Assembly (NCBI RefSeq): GCF_002865645.1
Contig: NW_020194554.1
Span: 992,001 to 1,056,000 of the forward strand
DNA length: 64,000 nt
From: Hyaloscypha bicolor E
Taxonomy: Eukaryota > Ascomycota > Leotiomycetes > Helotiales > Hyaloscyphaceae
Direction: 5' to 3'
A model generated the notes under the pieces. It saw nothing but the letters and a program-made list of their open reading frames with translations. It was not told the origin of the DNA and searched no databases. Of this stretch, positions 47,940-59,564 are shown piece after piece (the stretch's first letter is position 1; each line of letters starts with the position of its first letter). A program made the translations under genes and the position numbers.

Positions 47940-49164
47940 TCAATGAGATATCCAGTCGACCGTGGTATCGTGCAGGAATTTCGAGACCAATTCGATGACC
48001 TTCTCTGGCTGCTCTTGCTGAAGCCAGTGTCCAGCGTGATCCACAAGAACTGTGCCTCTAAAGCGGCTGCACACTTCGCCCATCTTTTCCACCACACCCG
48101 GCTCTTGGTAAGTGCCCCAGTCCTTCTTGCCTGAGATGAAGAGAGCAGGAACTTCGATCTTCTTCCCTGCGAATAACTCGACGTCTTTCATATTGTTTGG
48201 GTCGGTAGCCACGCGGTACCAATTGAGTCCTCCTTGGAACCCATTCCGTCCAAACTCCTGCACATACAGGGCCAAGTCTTCGTCGGTCAGCCACCTCGCA
48301 CTTAATCTTGAGACAGTGGTGGGATCCTCGCCGTCCATGGAGATCTTCACGGCTTGGCGCATAGTAGCTTCAAGAGGCATAGCGTAGTAGTATGGTAGCT
48401 TTGCAAGTTCGGTGGCTTCCCATGCATTTAAGGGCTTCGGATCATTACCTTTCCAATCAGCACTTTTCAGATGAAAATACCCTCGAAGGAAATCATGGAG
48501 ATCTTCCCTCGGCTTGTCCATCTCTGCGGCTGCAGGATTGGTGGAATAATACCATTTGTAATGCTTCCGCGGTTCTGGAAGCTCGGCCAATGCCTTGTGG
48601 ACATCTTCCTTCTCTGGGGCGGGCTTCGGATTCGACACGATATCGAAGGGGAGAGACGGAGAGCCTTTGAATGGGTGGGACATCATGACAACACTGCGTC
48701 CGCAGGGTTAGATATCTCAATTGTAATCAAAAAGAGCTAACATACGATTTGAACAAATCTGGCCGCATCAAGGCACACATGCTCGCACCAACGGCTCCGA
48801 AGTCATGGCCAATAACACAAGCTACCTCTTTATAACCCAATGCGTTCACAAGTATAACAGCATCTCGTACCAGGCGTGTAAACGTGAAAGTATTTAAATC
48901 AACAGAAGAAAACTCGCGCGTATCCCAACCGGTGGTTCGCCCATATCCTCTCTGGTCATATGCTACGACATGATAGCCTTCAGCTGCAATTGCTGGCATT
49001 ATCTTTCGCCACGAGAAAGCCAGCTCGGGGAAGCCATGTAGGCAGAGTACGAGAGGGTTGCCACGCTGGCCAGCGCTGAGGACATGGTACGTGAGGTCGT
49101 GGGAGGGGAGATATGATTCTGTGACTCCTGGTGGAAGAGGGAGAGGTAGATTGGAATCCGCCAT
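47940..49164 (-). CDS. Epoxide hydrolase (alpha/beta hydrolase fold)
   Basis: Two exons (48746-49164 and 47940-48693) with a 52-bp intron (48694-48745, GTATGT...GCAG) encode 390 residues, near the family's usual 320-400. The oxyanion-hole motif HGFP is at 43-46 and the nucleophile Asp121 lies in GHDFGAV, in place of the Ser of esterases, which marks an epoxide hydrolase or haloalkane dehalogenase. The candidate acid Asp331 lies in FISGKKDWG and His362 in DHAGHWLQ. The cap region contains Tyr-rich segments (PYYYAMP, LNWYRVA) suited to the two ring-opening tyrosines. It lacks a signal peptide, so it is cytosolic or peroxisomal. It likely hydrates epoxides to diols in detoxification or secondary metabolism. 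The substrate is not predictable. Confidence 0.92.
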
Positions 49165-50634
49165 GTTGGAAGATTAGTTCCATACAGTCAGCAGAAAATA
49201 ATCAAGGGATTGTACTCGAGTAGCAAATGGACCCCGTTTAGGGTTATGTAACTGTGGTGGTAATAATGTTCTCGGTCCATCCACCAGATCTGGGGAAGTT
49301 GGTTGGTGTCTGCTTACCGGTATGCTCGGTGGCTCGGAGGATTCGGTAAGAAAGAGCCCAGCAATCGAAGCGAGCAGCGCCCAAAAGAAAAAAACATGTG
49401 ACACTAAATTGCCAAAAAAAATTGTACATTTCTGGGATGTTCAATTACCTCAAGCTTCACCATTGGCAGGTCAAAGGGGCAACGTACCCATTGAAAAAAG
49501 TGTTAGAGAATCTTAAAGGAGAGTTTGTGCCAATTCTTAAGCTTTTCTGATTACTGGACATCTTAATTCTGAGACGAGGCGAGCGTTCTCGAGAGAATTA
49601 GTGTCTTTCCTTATTTCCTTGCCGAATGCCGGCTACGTCATAGTGTGGCTTGACTGAGGTCCCTGTTTGCACCGCCATTAGTGGCAATGAGGATATGTGC
49701 TTGACAAACACCTCCGCACTAGTTCCAGCATGTAGCTAAAGTGATTCTGTTTGTCTCTTCTCTGTCTGGCCGTATCCAATAAATGTAAATTGATCATACT
49801 GCTTTCGGAGATGCTGTGCTGTAAAAGTCTAAAACCATGCTGGCCAGTCTTGAGAGAGAGGGGCCCCGGATTGCCGGAGACGTGGAAGTTGTTTGTCCAG
49901 GCCATACACTCGGGCCCCTCTGGTGTCTGCTTGCTGCAAGAGAGTCATGATGTGGGCGTTTTTTGTTGGAAGGTCCAGCTACACAACATGGCAGTATTGG
50001 CTAGCCGATCTCTAGCGGCCCAACTAGATGGAGGGAGTGCTCAAGCACAGAATCCTGTCGTCTAGGTCCCAGGCAATGATATCAACACCACATCGGCCGG
50101 CCTGCTGCAAACTGCTCTCTCATCAAAGACCTCATAAACACAATTCGTTCTGTCTTATACTGCTGTGCCTATCCTCATGAAATCGTGGAGAGTCTGTATC
50201 AGATTCTGACGCGGATGCAGCCCGATATCCACCTTCCACGCGGCGGATTTATTCCCTGCCTCTCGGCTCTGTGACCAGTCAAAGTCCGACAACGCCCTGC
50301 GCCCCATAGACGGCCCATCGTCATCATCTGCTGAAGCTCTACCCTCGAATCGAAACCTCACCTTCTCTCTCTGCAATGCGATAATCCGGATCAGCCCCCG
50401 ATCGGCAGAGGTGAGGTTGAAGGGCCGTGAGCCTACAAATCGACATGTTTGGGAATAGAAGAAAAAGGGCAGCAAGCAATCCCGTGAGTCCTGATTCTTT
50501 GCGTCGCGCGTTGCGCATTGCGCAACTCACGACAAATGCGCGAGGGAAATCCCTTGGATCGACCATCCGTGACTGAATATCAGAGAGGAAACACCTGCTA
50601 ACAAGTCTATCGACAGGCCCTCGATGCATCCAAT
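49165..50634. promoter_or_regulatory. Divergent intergenic region
   Basis: 1.47 kb between the epoxide hydrolase (leftward) and the large disordered protein (rightward). It must carry both promoters and the leader of the 50635 gene. Frames inside are short shadows. No clear TATA element or known operator could be assigned. Confidence 0.45.
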
Positions 50635-53600
50635 ATGGATCCTTCTGCAGCTAGCGCAGCTGCCCAAGCCTTCCTGAAGAACCGGGCCTCGAACGCTTCG
50701 CTTTCCTCGGCCGCTGCGGCTGCAGCTCTTAAGGCTCGGCCGACAACTCCAACCTTCGTGGCAGATGTGCAGACAAAGAGGACACTCCGGAGGACTGGCT
50801 CGACTTCGTCCATGGGAAGTTCTACTGGATCAGCAAGAGGGCCACCAGGATCCCAGCTGGAACGCAGGTTGAGCTCCGGCTCAATGTCAGAGCGGACTTT
50901 CCGGGCCTCTTCACCTGCTCAAGCACAACATGTCCCCAGTGCTGTTGATGCGCCTCCAGTCCCTGCTATCCCTAATAACGTGCTCCAGCAAGGCCGGCCG
51001 CCCGTACCCTCCAAATCCCATCGAAGAGCTGCCAGTGTGGAACAAAAGCGCGTCGCTTCTCCTCCTCCAAACCAGGCATCCGGACGGGGATCTAGTCTAG
51101 GTCCTGGAGTGTCGAGTCCCCCAAGGAGAGGTGGCCAGAGGGTGACAAGCTTGTCCAGTGTGCAAGAGCTAACAGGTTTAGAGCGACCAGCAAGCAGAGG
51201 GTCCGTTAATTCTATTAATTTCTCTTACCCAAGAGCGACATCCCCCATGTCTCCTATGTCCCCATTCGGACAGAGACGGCTAACTTCTCCCTCACCACAA
51301 AGGGTTCGGCCAAGAATGCAGGTGCCAGACGTGCCTCCAGGTCAAGATCTGATCTACGACCCCAATACCCGAACTTTCCTTACACTGGCCAAGATTCGTG
51401 AAATCGAGCGACATATAGATAGTCTCTCCAGCCAGCCTGTCAAGAAAAAGAAGAGGGTTGCTCCAAAGCCAACAGAAGGGACATATCTTGCTCATGGGAC
51501 TGTCGGTGGCAGACCTAGAGGGACAGCTATAGATGCCATGGAAGCTGCAGCAAGTCAGCAGCAGATACCAGCTGAACCTACTCCAGCCCCAGCCACAGCA
51601 CCCGAAACGGTATATGAACTTCCGACTGCCCCCGAGTCTGATGTCCCCGAGCCCACACTTGGTGTCCCAAAGAAAAAGAAAAAGAGGAGAGTTGTGGTGG
51701 CCAGCGATTCAGATAGCGACCAAGCATCCTATATCCCCAACTCTTCGGACAATGACAGTGACATTTCTTTCCGGCCAGCAACCTTCAATACTCGGGCCGG
51801 CACTGGCCTAGCCAAGAAGCCGTCTATTGTCCGGGAAGACAGGGAGCGAGAAGAAGAAGAGGATGATACCCCCACGAAGCCCAAAGCTTCGGAAACTCTT
51901 CCAAGGTTGGATACGAACCCTGCTATAGCACGGGCAATTTCCCCTACACCATTGCCCCACTCACAAGCCGGACGAGGTCATGGCAGGGGTCAAGCTCTCG
52001 CTTCAGCTGCGTTTGCTGAAGGTCGACAACATACTAGATCTGCCAGTCAACCTGCACCCACTCTCGCAGATTTGCCTACAGCAATCACCGGGGTTGGGCT
52101 CGTGAGTAAGGATAGTATCCGAGCAAACAGAGTGCAATCTGTCAGTCCAGCTCGAACCACACATTTTGCAACAGCTTCCGACAATTTGGTGGTCAAACAT
52201 CAACCTCCTCCAAGATCTATCTCTCCTCGCAAGTCTGCTTTGAAGCATTCGCATTCAAATTCGCCAAGAGGACCATCTCCTTCAGGTGAAATTCCAAGTG
52301 AGGGGTCGAATGCCTCGGTCATGACGGATGAGTTGGCAGTACCTAGGAAGAAGGCAAATCGAGTCAGCTTTGATGAAACAAACGTTGTAGTAGGATCGGC
52401 AGCTACACCAACCTCCTCCGATTCTCCAACTGTGCAGAGTCCTCAGACAAAGAGACCATGGTACAGCATTGGTCGAGGAAAGAAGAAGGAGTTGGCCGTG
52501 ACGGACGATGACGACGAAGTGATGAAGCCAAGACCTGCATTACCTTCTTTCGGGAGTGTCCGCGAGAAGAAGAACACCCGAGAGGTTGAAGAGCGACCAT
52601 TGGTGAAGCCAGCTGAACCCGTTGAATCCAAACAATCGGTGTCCTCCCCACCGCTCTTCACAACTCCAACTGGGGACATCATGGAGTATCCATTGGGACA
52701 GTCCAACGACCACGTAGTCGGAGCCATCATTTCCCAAGATGCTGCATCCAAGAACGCGGCCAACATCTCGAAGTCTCGAGAGCCATTACCTCCTCAGGTC
52801 ACATCTGTTGAAGGCAGCGGCTACCATTCCGATACCGACAGCAGCGAAGACAGTTTGAATATCAAGTCAGATGTGGGAGTTGCTCAAGCAGATACCGTTA
52901 AACGCAGCCCTGAAGGTGGAAATACCGACAGCTATAAATCATTAGCAAGTCCTGTACCAGAACCAGAGCCAGAACACGTGGAGACTGAAGACGACACGCC
53001 GACGCCGATTCCATCTCCAACTCTCAACCCAGTAGAGAACCCAAATGGCGAGGTTCCTGAAATTGCTGTTGTTCATACGACACCTACCTTGAAGACTACA
53101 GAATCGCGGAGTGGAATGCCGCATATGCCGGGAGAGTGGGATTCCTCTGATTCAGATAACCAGCAAGACGCGCCAATGCCGACAACAGTTCCCAACTACT
53201 CAGCCGAACTAAAGCAGGCTGCCATTGGCATTGCGGAAACCGCGCCAATAATTCATGAACACGACGGGGGCGAGATGGCTTGCTTCAATAATTCCCATGC
53301 AACTCCTGCTATCATTGAAGAAGCAGAAGAGTCCGATGCAACAAGTGTTTACAGCGATGCAAATGAAGATTTTTCAGATGTTGAGGGGGGTTTCCTATCT
53401 CTGGATGCTGTGGTCGAAAGTCCAATTGTCAGCCATCCGATAGTCAATACTGCAGTACCGGGTGTCGCCGTTACAACTTCGCCTGAAAGCCCCACCCCAA
53501 GATCAACAAAAGAAATGGCTTTCAGGCAAAGCCAGTTGTCAAAAGAATCGAGCGAGCCAGACCTTGGTGAGGGCTGGGACAAGGCGCAGGAGTACTGGAG

Positions 53601-55293
53601 TAGTCTTTCTGCTGATAAGAAGAGACAATTGGAACTAGACGCGCGCAAGCAAGCTGAAGACTCCGGATCCGATACCGAGGTTGAAGTCAAGCCAATCCCA
53701 AAGCCCAAAAAGAAAAAGAAGAAGCCTGTTGCGGTCGTCCAGCCTCCTGCTCCTGTTGCACCTACTGTACGGGCTCAACCCACCATGGCCAATGAACGGA
53801 ACTATATGATACAGCCAGGTTCCAGGGCCGGTCCGAATGGGCATGCACCCATGAGATCTTCAATGCGACCAGAACCTCGGAACACAGGCGCGGATACTCA
53901 TATGCGAACATCGATGAGGAGTGGAGACACGATGCGAGGATCATTGCGAGGATCATTACAGAAAAAGCATCATCCAGTGTCATTGCCCGCGGAAGAAATC
54001 AAGGCAGATCCCGCTGCAGTCAAGAAGCACATCAGGAATTTTTCAGAAGCCAGTGCAGCTGCTGCTCCAGCCGCTGCAAAGAGAGACTTAGCGCCGCCAC
54101 CCCTTCGGCGAAAGAACTCTGGGGATTCTGATAGCAGTTTCAAGCGCACCAGACCATCAACTGATGGATCGAACTTCAGACGCTCGATGCGGAATTCTGG
54201 TGAACAGAACTTTGGTGGACGCCCTCAATCACCGCCGCGCTCAAGCAGATTTAGCCTTCGCTCCTTATCTCCTACTGGTTCTGCAATCCGGCGACCCTTT
54301 AGCAGTGCTGCCTCTCCAGTTGCCCTTTCTCAGACACATATGCGAAGCTCAATGCGCCGTTCTTCGGATTCAACGTCATCTCTCCGCACGCGAATGCCTG
54401 GCTTTGGAAAGTCCCGGGGCTCCAAACAGACCAAGCAGAAGGCGCCTCAACGTACAAGTCGCTTCGCCGACTCGAGTGACGAAGAAGACGATCGACCAGC
54501 ATTTCGAAGCCGATTTAACGATTCCAGCGATGAGGATGAACCAATTTCACGACCAATTGTTATGCCTCGATCAATGCGGTCGAAACCTGTCGATGCTCCG
54601 GTCCGAGGGATACCCAAACGTGCCGGTGCTGAAGATGGCGATTCGAGTGACTTGCCCGATTCCGATGATGAGAAACCATCCGGAGGGTTGAAATTGGCCA
54701 AGAAGCGTGGCACGAACGGACCAGCAATTACCCCTACTCAAGGTACAGCACTCGCTTCTGGATCATTGCGAAGATCTGGATCAGGACGTGAGACAATTAG
54801 TTCTCCAACTACAATAGCAACTATCACTGGGCCAGCATCGCGTCCAAGCCACTCTCGTCGTGGCAGCTTCATGTCTATCCTTCGTCGCAAGAAACCTGAT
54901 CCTTCCTCCAAAGTCAGAAAGTCAGACGCTGAATCGCCAGCTCGTCGTGACACGCCTCTGGAACGAAGTAAATCGGATCTAGCTGTTTTGCGCGGTGACC
55001 GACCGGCAACACCTAAATTGCAAAAGCGCAATGGACCCAGCAGACAGAATAGCGGTGCTTGGCCATTGCCAGAACCAACGAGCCCGCCGACAATTGTAGG
55101 GGGAGAAGAAGGACGACCCGATACGGCCGATGGAATTGTAGGAGGCGAGCTTACGAACGGCCACAGGCCAGATATGGGTTCGAGGAGATTCACAGCAACA
55201 GGGCTAGCAGACGTCGACATCAACGGCATTGGCAAGCCCAGAAGGAAGAAGAAATTCGGTGCGCTGAGACGGATCTTCAGGCTGGACGACTAA
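50635..55293 (+). CDS. Large intrinsically disordered fungal protein
   Basis: An uninterrupted 1552-residue frame with ATG at 50635. Most of it is low-complexity: Ser, Pro, Ala, Lys and acidic runs. Recognisable patches are the N-terminal Ala-rich PSAASAAAQAFLKNR, an LIYDPNTRTFL segment near residue 240, several short basic clusters (KKKKKRR, KPKKKKKKP), and SDSD/SSDEED acidic clusters. A region near 1070-1110 repeats SSMR/TSMR/GSLR motifs, with a further copy near 1240. Two RF-DSSDEE blocks lie near 1280-1305. The C-terminus (KKKFGALRRIFRLDD) has a basic amphipathic end of the kind conserved in filamentous ascomycete scaffold proteins. No enzymatic domain, membrane segment or signal peptide. 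Probably a phosphoregulated cortical or cytoskeletal scaffold (inference). Confidence 0.88.
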   Translation: MDPSAASAAAQAFLKNRASNASLSSAAAAAALKARPTTPTFVADVQTKRTLRRTGSTSSMGSSTGSARGPPGSQLERRLSSGSMSERTFRASSPAQAQHVPSAVDAPPVPAIPNNVLQQGRPPVPSKSHRRAASVEQKRVASPPPNQASGRGSSLGPGVSSPPRRGGQRVTSLSSVQELTGLERPASRGSVNSINFSYPRATSPMSPMSPFGQRRLTSPSPQRVRPRMQVPDVPPGQDLIYDPNTRTFLTLAKIREIERHIDSLSSQPVKKKKRVAPKPTEGTYLAHGTVGGRPRGTAIDAMEAAASQQQIPAEPTPAPATAPETVYELPTAPESDVPEPTLGVPKKKKKRRVVVASDSDSDQASYIPNSSDNDSDISFRPATFNTRAGTGLAKKPSIVREDREREEEEDDTPTKPKASETLPRLDTNPAIARAISPTPLPHSQAGRGHGRGQALASAAFAEGRQHTRSASQPAPTLADLPTAITGVGLVSKDSIRANRVQSVSPARTTHFATASDNLVVKHQPPPRSISPRKSALKHSHSNSPRGPSPSGEIPSEGSNASVMTDELAVPRKKANRVSFDETNVVVGSAATPTSSDSPTVQSPQTKRPWYSIGRGKKKELAVTDDDDEVMKPRPALPSFGSVREKKNTREVEERPLVKPAEPVESKQSVSSPPLFTTPTGDIMEYPLGQSNDHVVGAIISQDAASKNAANISKSREPLPPQVTSVEGSGYHSDTDSSEDSLNIKSDVGVAQADTVKRSPEGGNTDSYKSLASPVPEPEPEHVETEDDTPTPIPSPTLNPVENPNGEVPEIAVVHTTPTLKTTESRSGMPHMPGEWDSSDSDNQQDAPMPTTVPNYSAELKQAAIGIAETAPIIHEHDGGEMACFNNSHATPAIIEEAEESDATSVYSDANEDFSDVEGGFLSLDAVVESPIVSHPIVNTAVPGVAVTTSPESPTPRSTKEMAFRQSQLSKESSEPDLGEGWDKAQEYWSSLSADKKRQLELDARKQAEDSGSDTEVEVKPIPKPKKKKKKPVAVVQPPAPVAPTVRAQPTMANERNYMIQPGSRAGPNGHAPMRSSMRPEPRNTGADTHMRTSMRSGDTMRGSLRGSLQKKHHPVSLPAEEIKADPAAVKKHIRNFSEASAAAAPAAAKRDLAPPPLRRKNSGDSDSSFKRTRPSTDGSNFRRSMRNSGEQNFGGRPQSPPRSSRFSLRSLSPTGSAIRRPFSSAASPVALSQTHMRSSMRRSSDSTSSLRTRMPGFGKSRGSKQTKQKAPQRTSRFADSSDEEDDRPAFRSRFNDSSDEDEPISRPIVMPRSMRSKPVDAPVRGIPKRAGAEDGDSSDLPDSDDEKPSGGLKLAKKRGTNGPAITPTQGTALASGSLRRSGSGRETISSPTTIATITGPASRPSHSRRGSFMSILRRKKPDPSSKVRKSDAESPARRDTPLERSKSDLAVLRGDRPATPKLQKRNGPSRQNSGAWPLPEPTSPPTIVGGEEGRPDTADGIVGGELTNGHRPDMGSRRFTATGLADVDINGIGKPRRKKKFGALRRIFRLDD

Positions 55294-57172
55294 TTCATTC
55301 TCCACGACGGAGATCGCATTTCATTTTGTAGGTTGGCGTCAACGAGAGAATGGCAACAAAATGGCAGGGAGATATCGTTGGGGGTGGTCACTTGGTTGCC
55401 TGATTGATGATGGGTGGATTTGTCCACTTCTGGTGCCATATCGCATCGACACGCACGCACTTAAAGCGTATATTTTCCTTGCATGTCGGACTTCTTGTAT
55501 AAAACTTTACTTCTTTCTTCGACGTACATAAAATGGTTGCGAGCAAGATTGTACGAGGAAGATAATACGTAATTACAGAAAAATCGAAAATGCGTCCAGT
55601 TTCACCATGGCCCTCCGAAGTACTTTTTAACGCCGTGTAATGCTCCTCTATCCGTGCGCCTTTTCCGGTTCTCAAATGTACATGTGGGCCGTGTCTTCGT
55701 AGCTTCGTAGTGTTTTAATGGTACAAGTGAGGTCGCGATTTTCAATCCCTACTTTCATAATCAGCCCCAACTCTCTGGATACGATGGGAACCACAACTCA
55801 CCCAAAGACAAACCCCAAACTCCTTTGCAGCCCCGACTTTCACCTCACAAAGTCTCAACTTTCAACACTTTGTGCCCCTTCTCCTTATGCAACCGTTTCG
55901 CATTTGGATTCGCATCGTGGTGCCCAAGTCCCTTGACGGCTTTGTAGCAGCTTGCCAGCATTACTGTCGGACAGTACACTAGATAATAGCCGAGTGATGT
56001 TGTGCTTGTCATTTTTCGATATGAGTCTTTTCTTTGGGAATAGTTTTCAAATGTCTTGCATTTCAAATCGGGGGTAAAGACCAAAAGGGTGGTGTTATTT
56101 ATACAGTTATTCATCTACACGGAGATAAGGCGGTCGGTGATAAAATCGGCGCTTGAGGACGTTTCCGCATGTCGGATGTGTCGTGCTGACGGGTGGCTTG
56201 GCTGGTGACGAGGATCGGAACGAAGAGAGCGTGTGGTGTAGGTGTGGGTGTGGGTGTGGGTGTGGTGTGTGCTTGAGTTTGCGGTTCATGATGCGAGTGG
56301 TCAAATGAGGGTTGCTTAGAAATCGCTGGATTAGGAATCGAGCTCGCGAGTACCAGTTGGAGGGTGGTTGTGTTACACGTGATTAGTGAGTAGGGAAGCA
56401 ACTGGAGAGCAGTGGTGCGGGATGCGCAGCGACGCACAGGGACTTGGATTTGGGGCCGGTGGAAGTATGGGTTGTTTCAAATTTTCTCTGCAACTTCGCA
56501 GGATATCGAGAGAGTATGAGAAAATGTAAGAGCCAAGGAGACGGGAGTGATGGATCTGTGACTAGATCATGTGACTGAAGGAGACTTCTCTCTCTGATCT
56601 CAGAGCTACGACATGCTTGGCAATATAAGTCTCTCATTTATTCCTGTTCTCATTGTCTCGAAAACTTGCTTCCTTCAATCCTTCGTAATGCAGATGTTGA
56701 CCGCTACTTCAATAACCTTCTCCCAATCACCTTTGTCAGCCGTCTCATGTATATCATATTAGGGGAAAGTCTGGCAAAAAGTCGTCCGAAGGTATAGTAT
56801 ATCAAGAAAAGCCGTCCCGGCTGTGCATCTTCAAGTGCCATATCAGAGCCGTCTCTTTGTAGAATATGATCTAAGCGCCGTTGAAAAGCTTCTCACTGCG
56901 CAAGGAGGTACGATTAGGGGCACGAAGACTCGAAAATGGCGCTCGCTAAAACCTCCAATTCGTCCTCCTGTAGCGCTCCAATTTAGCGCTGTCACGTCCC
57001 ACGTCGATCTTATTTGCACTTCGTGATTCTTCCTCTCTTCTTCGCTTCGCGTTGCTCTCAATCTTTGAATACACTCAATTGTTTCTCTGCACGATCTCTC
57101 ACGTTGATTTTGGATTTTGGGCCCGTTCAATCGCTCTTGCACCGTCCGCACCACCGTCGAAACTCGCTCGAA
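55294..57172. other. Intergenic, 3' end of the large gene and exonuclease promoter
   Basis: 1.9 kb of ordinary composition with only short overlapping frames. A GTGTGG-type microsatellite lies near 56,230-56,270. The last 150 bases before 57173 are C/T-rich, like a fungal 5' leader. No other feature was seen. Confidence 0.5.
56230..56272 (+). repeat. GTGTGG microsatellite
   Basis: About four copies of GTGTGG with imperfect ends. The minus strand gives the HPHPHP-type translation seen in spurious frames. Confidence 0.85.
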
Positions 57173-58691
57173 ATGGCGCAAAGGGACTGGTACACAAATA
57201 TCATGCTCGACCTTGAATGCGCAAGCGTCGAGGCTTACAATCCTGTTCTAATTGAGCTGGGAGCAGTGCAGTTTGACATCGACACCGGAGAAGAACTGGG
57301 CCATTACACTTCCATTATCAGTTACCAATCTTGTCTGGATCATGGCCTTGTCCATGACATCGTTGATGGGAAGGATGGGGAGACCACGAAGTTCCTAAAA
57401 AGAGACCCGATCCTAAAGCAGACACTACTTGAGAGCAAAGCCAGCGAGATCCCGCTTGAGCGTGTGCTCTCTGAGTTCACAAAATTTGTGAATGAGTCTT
57501 GCCAGAGGACGCTGAGATCGCTGGAGAGAAGGTCTCCTCCACGGAAGTACACCCAACCAATGATATGGGGAAATGGTGCTGTTGCCGATAATGTGTATGT
57601 ATACTCTCAAATGCATTCTCTCCAGTTTTCAGATTGCCCGAGGACATTTAAACCCGTCTTTTCTTTCGAACGTCTCACAAGTTATGGCATTTTCCCAAGC
57701 TTCTTCGTATCTTCCTTGCCTCCAGATATTCAAATATTCCAAATGCTGGGAAAACCGGGTCAACTAATTACAAGTTTTCAGCTGGATCACCAGTGCCTAC
57801 AAATCCTGTAAAATGGAGAGACCATGGATGTTTTACAACAATATGTGCGTTCGGACTTTCGTCCAACAAGCAAAAATCATGACCGGGAGAGAATTCGTCA
57901 AGGAGGTCGAAAATGGACAGAAACATCGCGCACTCTCTGATTGCAGAACTCAGATTCGGTATCTGGTGATTGCTAGAACTGCACTGCTGCCACAACCAGT
58001 GGATAGAACGCCGCGCAGTCCAGAGACATCATTCTCGATTGCGAACGTGAATAGTGAGCAAGTCCTCGAGAGAATTTTGCCCAGTCCGGAGACGTCGTTT
58101 TCGAAGACAGATGGAGAGATTGAACAAACACCTGGCAGCGCTGCTTCCTCCTTCGATCCATTCGAGGAGACATTGAGCGAACACGAAGCATTTCTTGAGA
58201 TGGTTATGTCAAGCAAAGAGATTGAAAGAGAGGTAGCCAACGAGGATGCATTGGTGCCAAGGGCAAGATCGGGGATAATGTTACCTAGTCCAGAGACATC
58301 ATTCTCAAGTGCGGGTGGGGATGTTGAAGAAGCTCTCCGAAGCGCCACTTCCTCGCTACTTATACCACCACCGACCGAAAACGGAGCACTTGGGATATTT
58401 CTGTCAACCATCGAGGCTGAAACAGAGGCCGAAACAGAGACTATCAACGGAATTCCAATCGCCACCGGATCACCAATCGGAAGGGATGAGCAGGACCTTT
58501 CCACGAATTTCCAGATGCAAAACTCGGCATCGGAAGCTTCGAGCGGCCACAGAGTCCGAACTTCCCCCTACAAGGTTGTGAAGCAAACATCAAACAGCAA
58601 TCTCAGACGGCGAAACGTTCAAGTAAAAACCCCTAGGCAATTACTAACGCCGGAGACTTCTTTCAACGCCGAGGAGTATGAGAAAGAATAG
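57173..58691 (+). CDS. DEDDh 3'-5' exonuclease with a SPETSF-repeat tail
   Basis: Two exons (57173-57594 and 57782-58691) with a 187-bp intron (57595-57781, GTATGT...TTTCAG) give 443 residues. The N-terminal 200 residues match the Rv2179c-like exoribonuclease fold: DLE (Asp13, Glu15), IELGAVQFD, WGNGAVADN with Asp139, and His189-x4-Asp194 in HRALSDCRTQ. This is the complete DEDDh set for two-metal 3'-5' cleavage. Splicing is required to join Asp139 to the rest (GNGAVADNV-WITSAYK). The C-terminal half is disordered and contains four PETSF motifs (three as SPETSFS, one as TPETSFN), possible proline-directed phosphosites. Substrate unknown. The bacterial homologue trims RNA. Confidence 0.86.
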
Positions 58692-59564
58692 TAAGTCGTT
58701 GAGAAACCCAACATATCCGAATCTGATTATCGCAAGTTCTCGATAACTGAGGACAAGCAGCCCGTTGATTGTATATACAATTTCCCTCGTTCTGCAAGTG
58801 CTGGGCCATTCATTTGAGCTATCCCACCCCAAACTGTTCACCATTGACCTGCGCTGACTCCTGGGTTTTCTACAGTGAACTTGGCAAGCAGCAAGAACAA
58901 CGCAACTTCATTGCCCAGGACTGAATGCTACTAATTGCGGCTTTACGCAACTTGGCTCGGAAGGAGAAAGGCGCTTCAATTGGTTGAGGCGAATACCCAT
59001 TCACCTGATCATCTCATCTCTTCGAAGGATCCCGAGTCCAACTGGTTCCAAAGTCTGCTGGTGGCCACGAAACATGACGAGAAAACCAAACATCAAGACC
59101 GACCGAGAGGTCCTGTGAGTGGGGAGTCGGAGCAGTCAGTCTTGGCCTACCGGTCGAACGTGAGGACATCGAGTGTGAGTAACAGTTTGAAGACATCGGC
59201 AATGAACTCAAGATAGATGCTGCAGATGAAGAGATCAAACTTGACGATGATGAAGGTTTAAGGGAGCGTGGCTGCCATTCACGCACAGATTTGGTGGCAA
59301 CACTACCCCCAGGGGCTCAGTGGGCTGATGACTGGCATTCATATTGTTGAAATGTAAGTCTTATGCTGAGACTAGGGACAGAGAAAGATGGAGGTGCCAC
59401 CAATTAACGGTGATTGATTGTATCGAAGATTCATCGTAAAGTGAGTGTATTATGAACTCTCGCATGTATTGCAACAAGACGCTGAACTGAATAGAGTTCC
59501 AGTCTTCTCTGCTCATAAAATCATTTCGATTAAAAGTATGATTCGTTCCCAAACATCTACCGGG
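58692..59564. other. Convergent intergenic region
   Basis: 870 bp between two genes facing each other. Short frames only. A repeat of the exonuclease's end is not visible. No further feature. Confidence 0.45.

Noticed and set aside
34668..49164. Secondary-metabolite cluster including nitrilase and epoxide hydrolase
   Set aside because: There is no polyketide synthase, peptide synthetase, terpene synthase, P450 or transporter between them, and the genes lie 12 kb apart among unrelated genes.
56107..56437. Pro/His/Thr-repeat minus frames
   Set aside because: They are produced by the GTGTGG microsatellite read in reverse.
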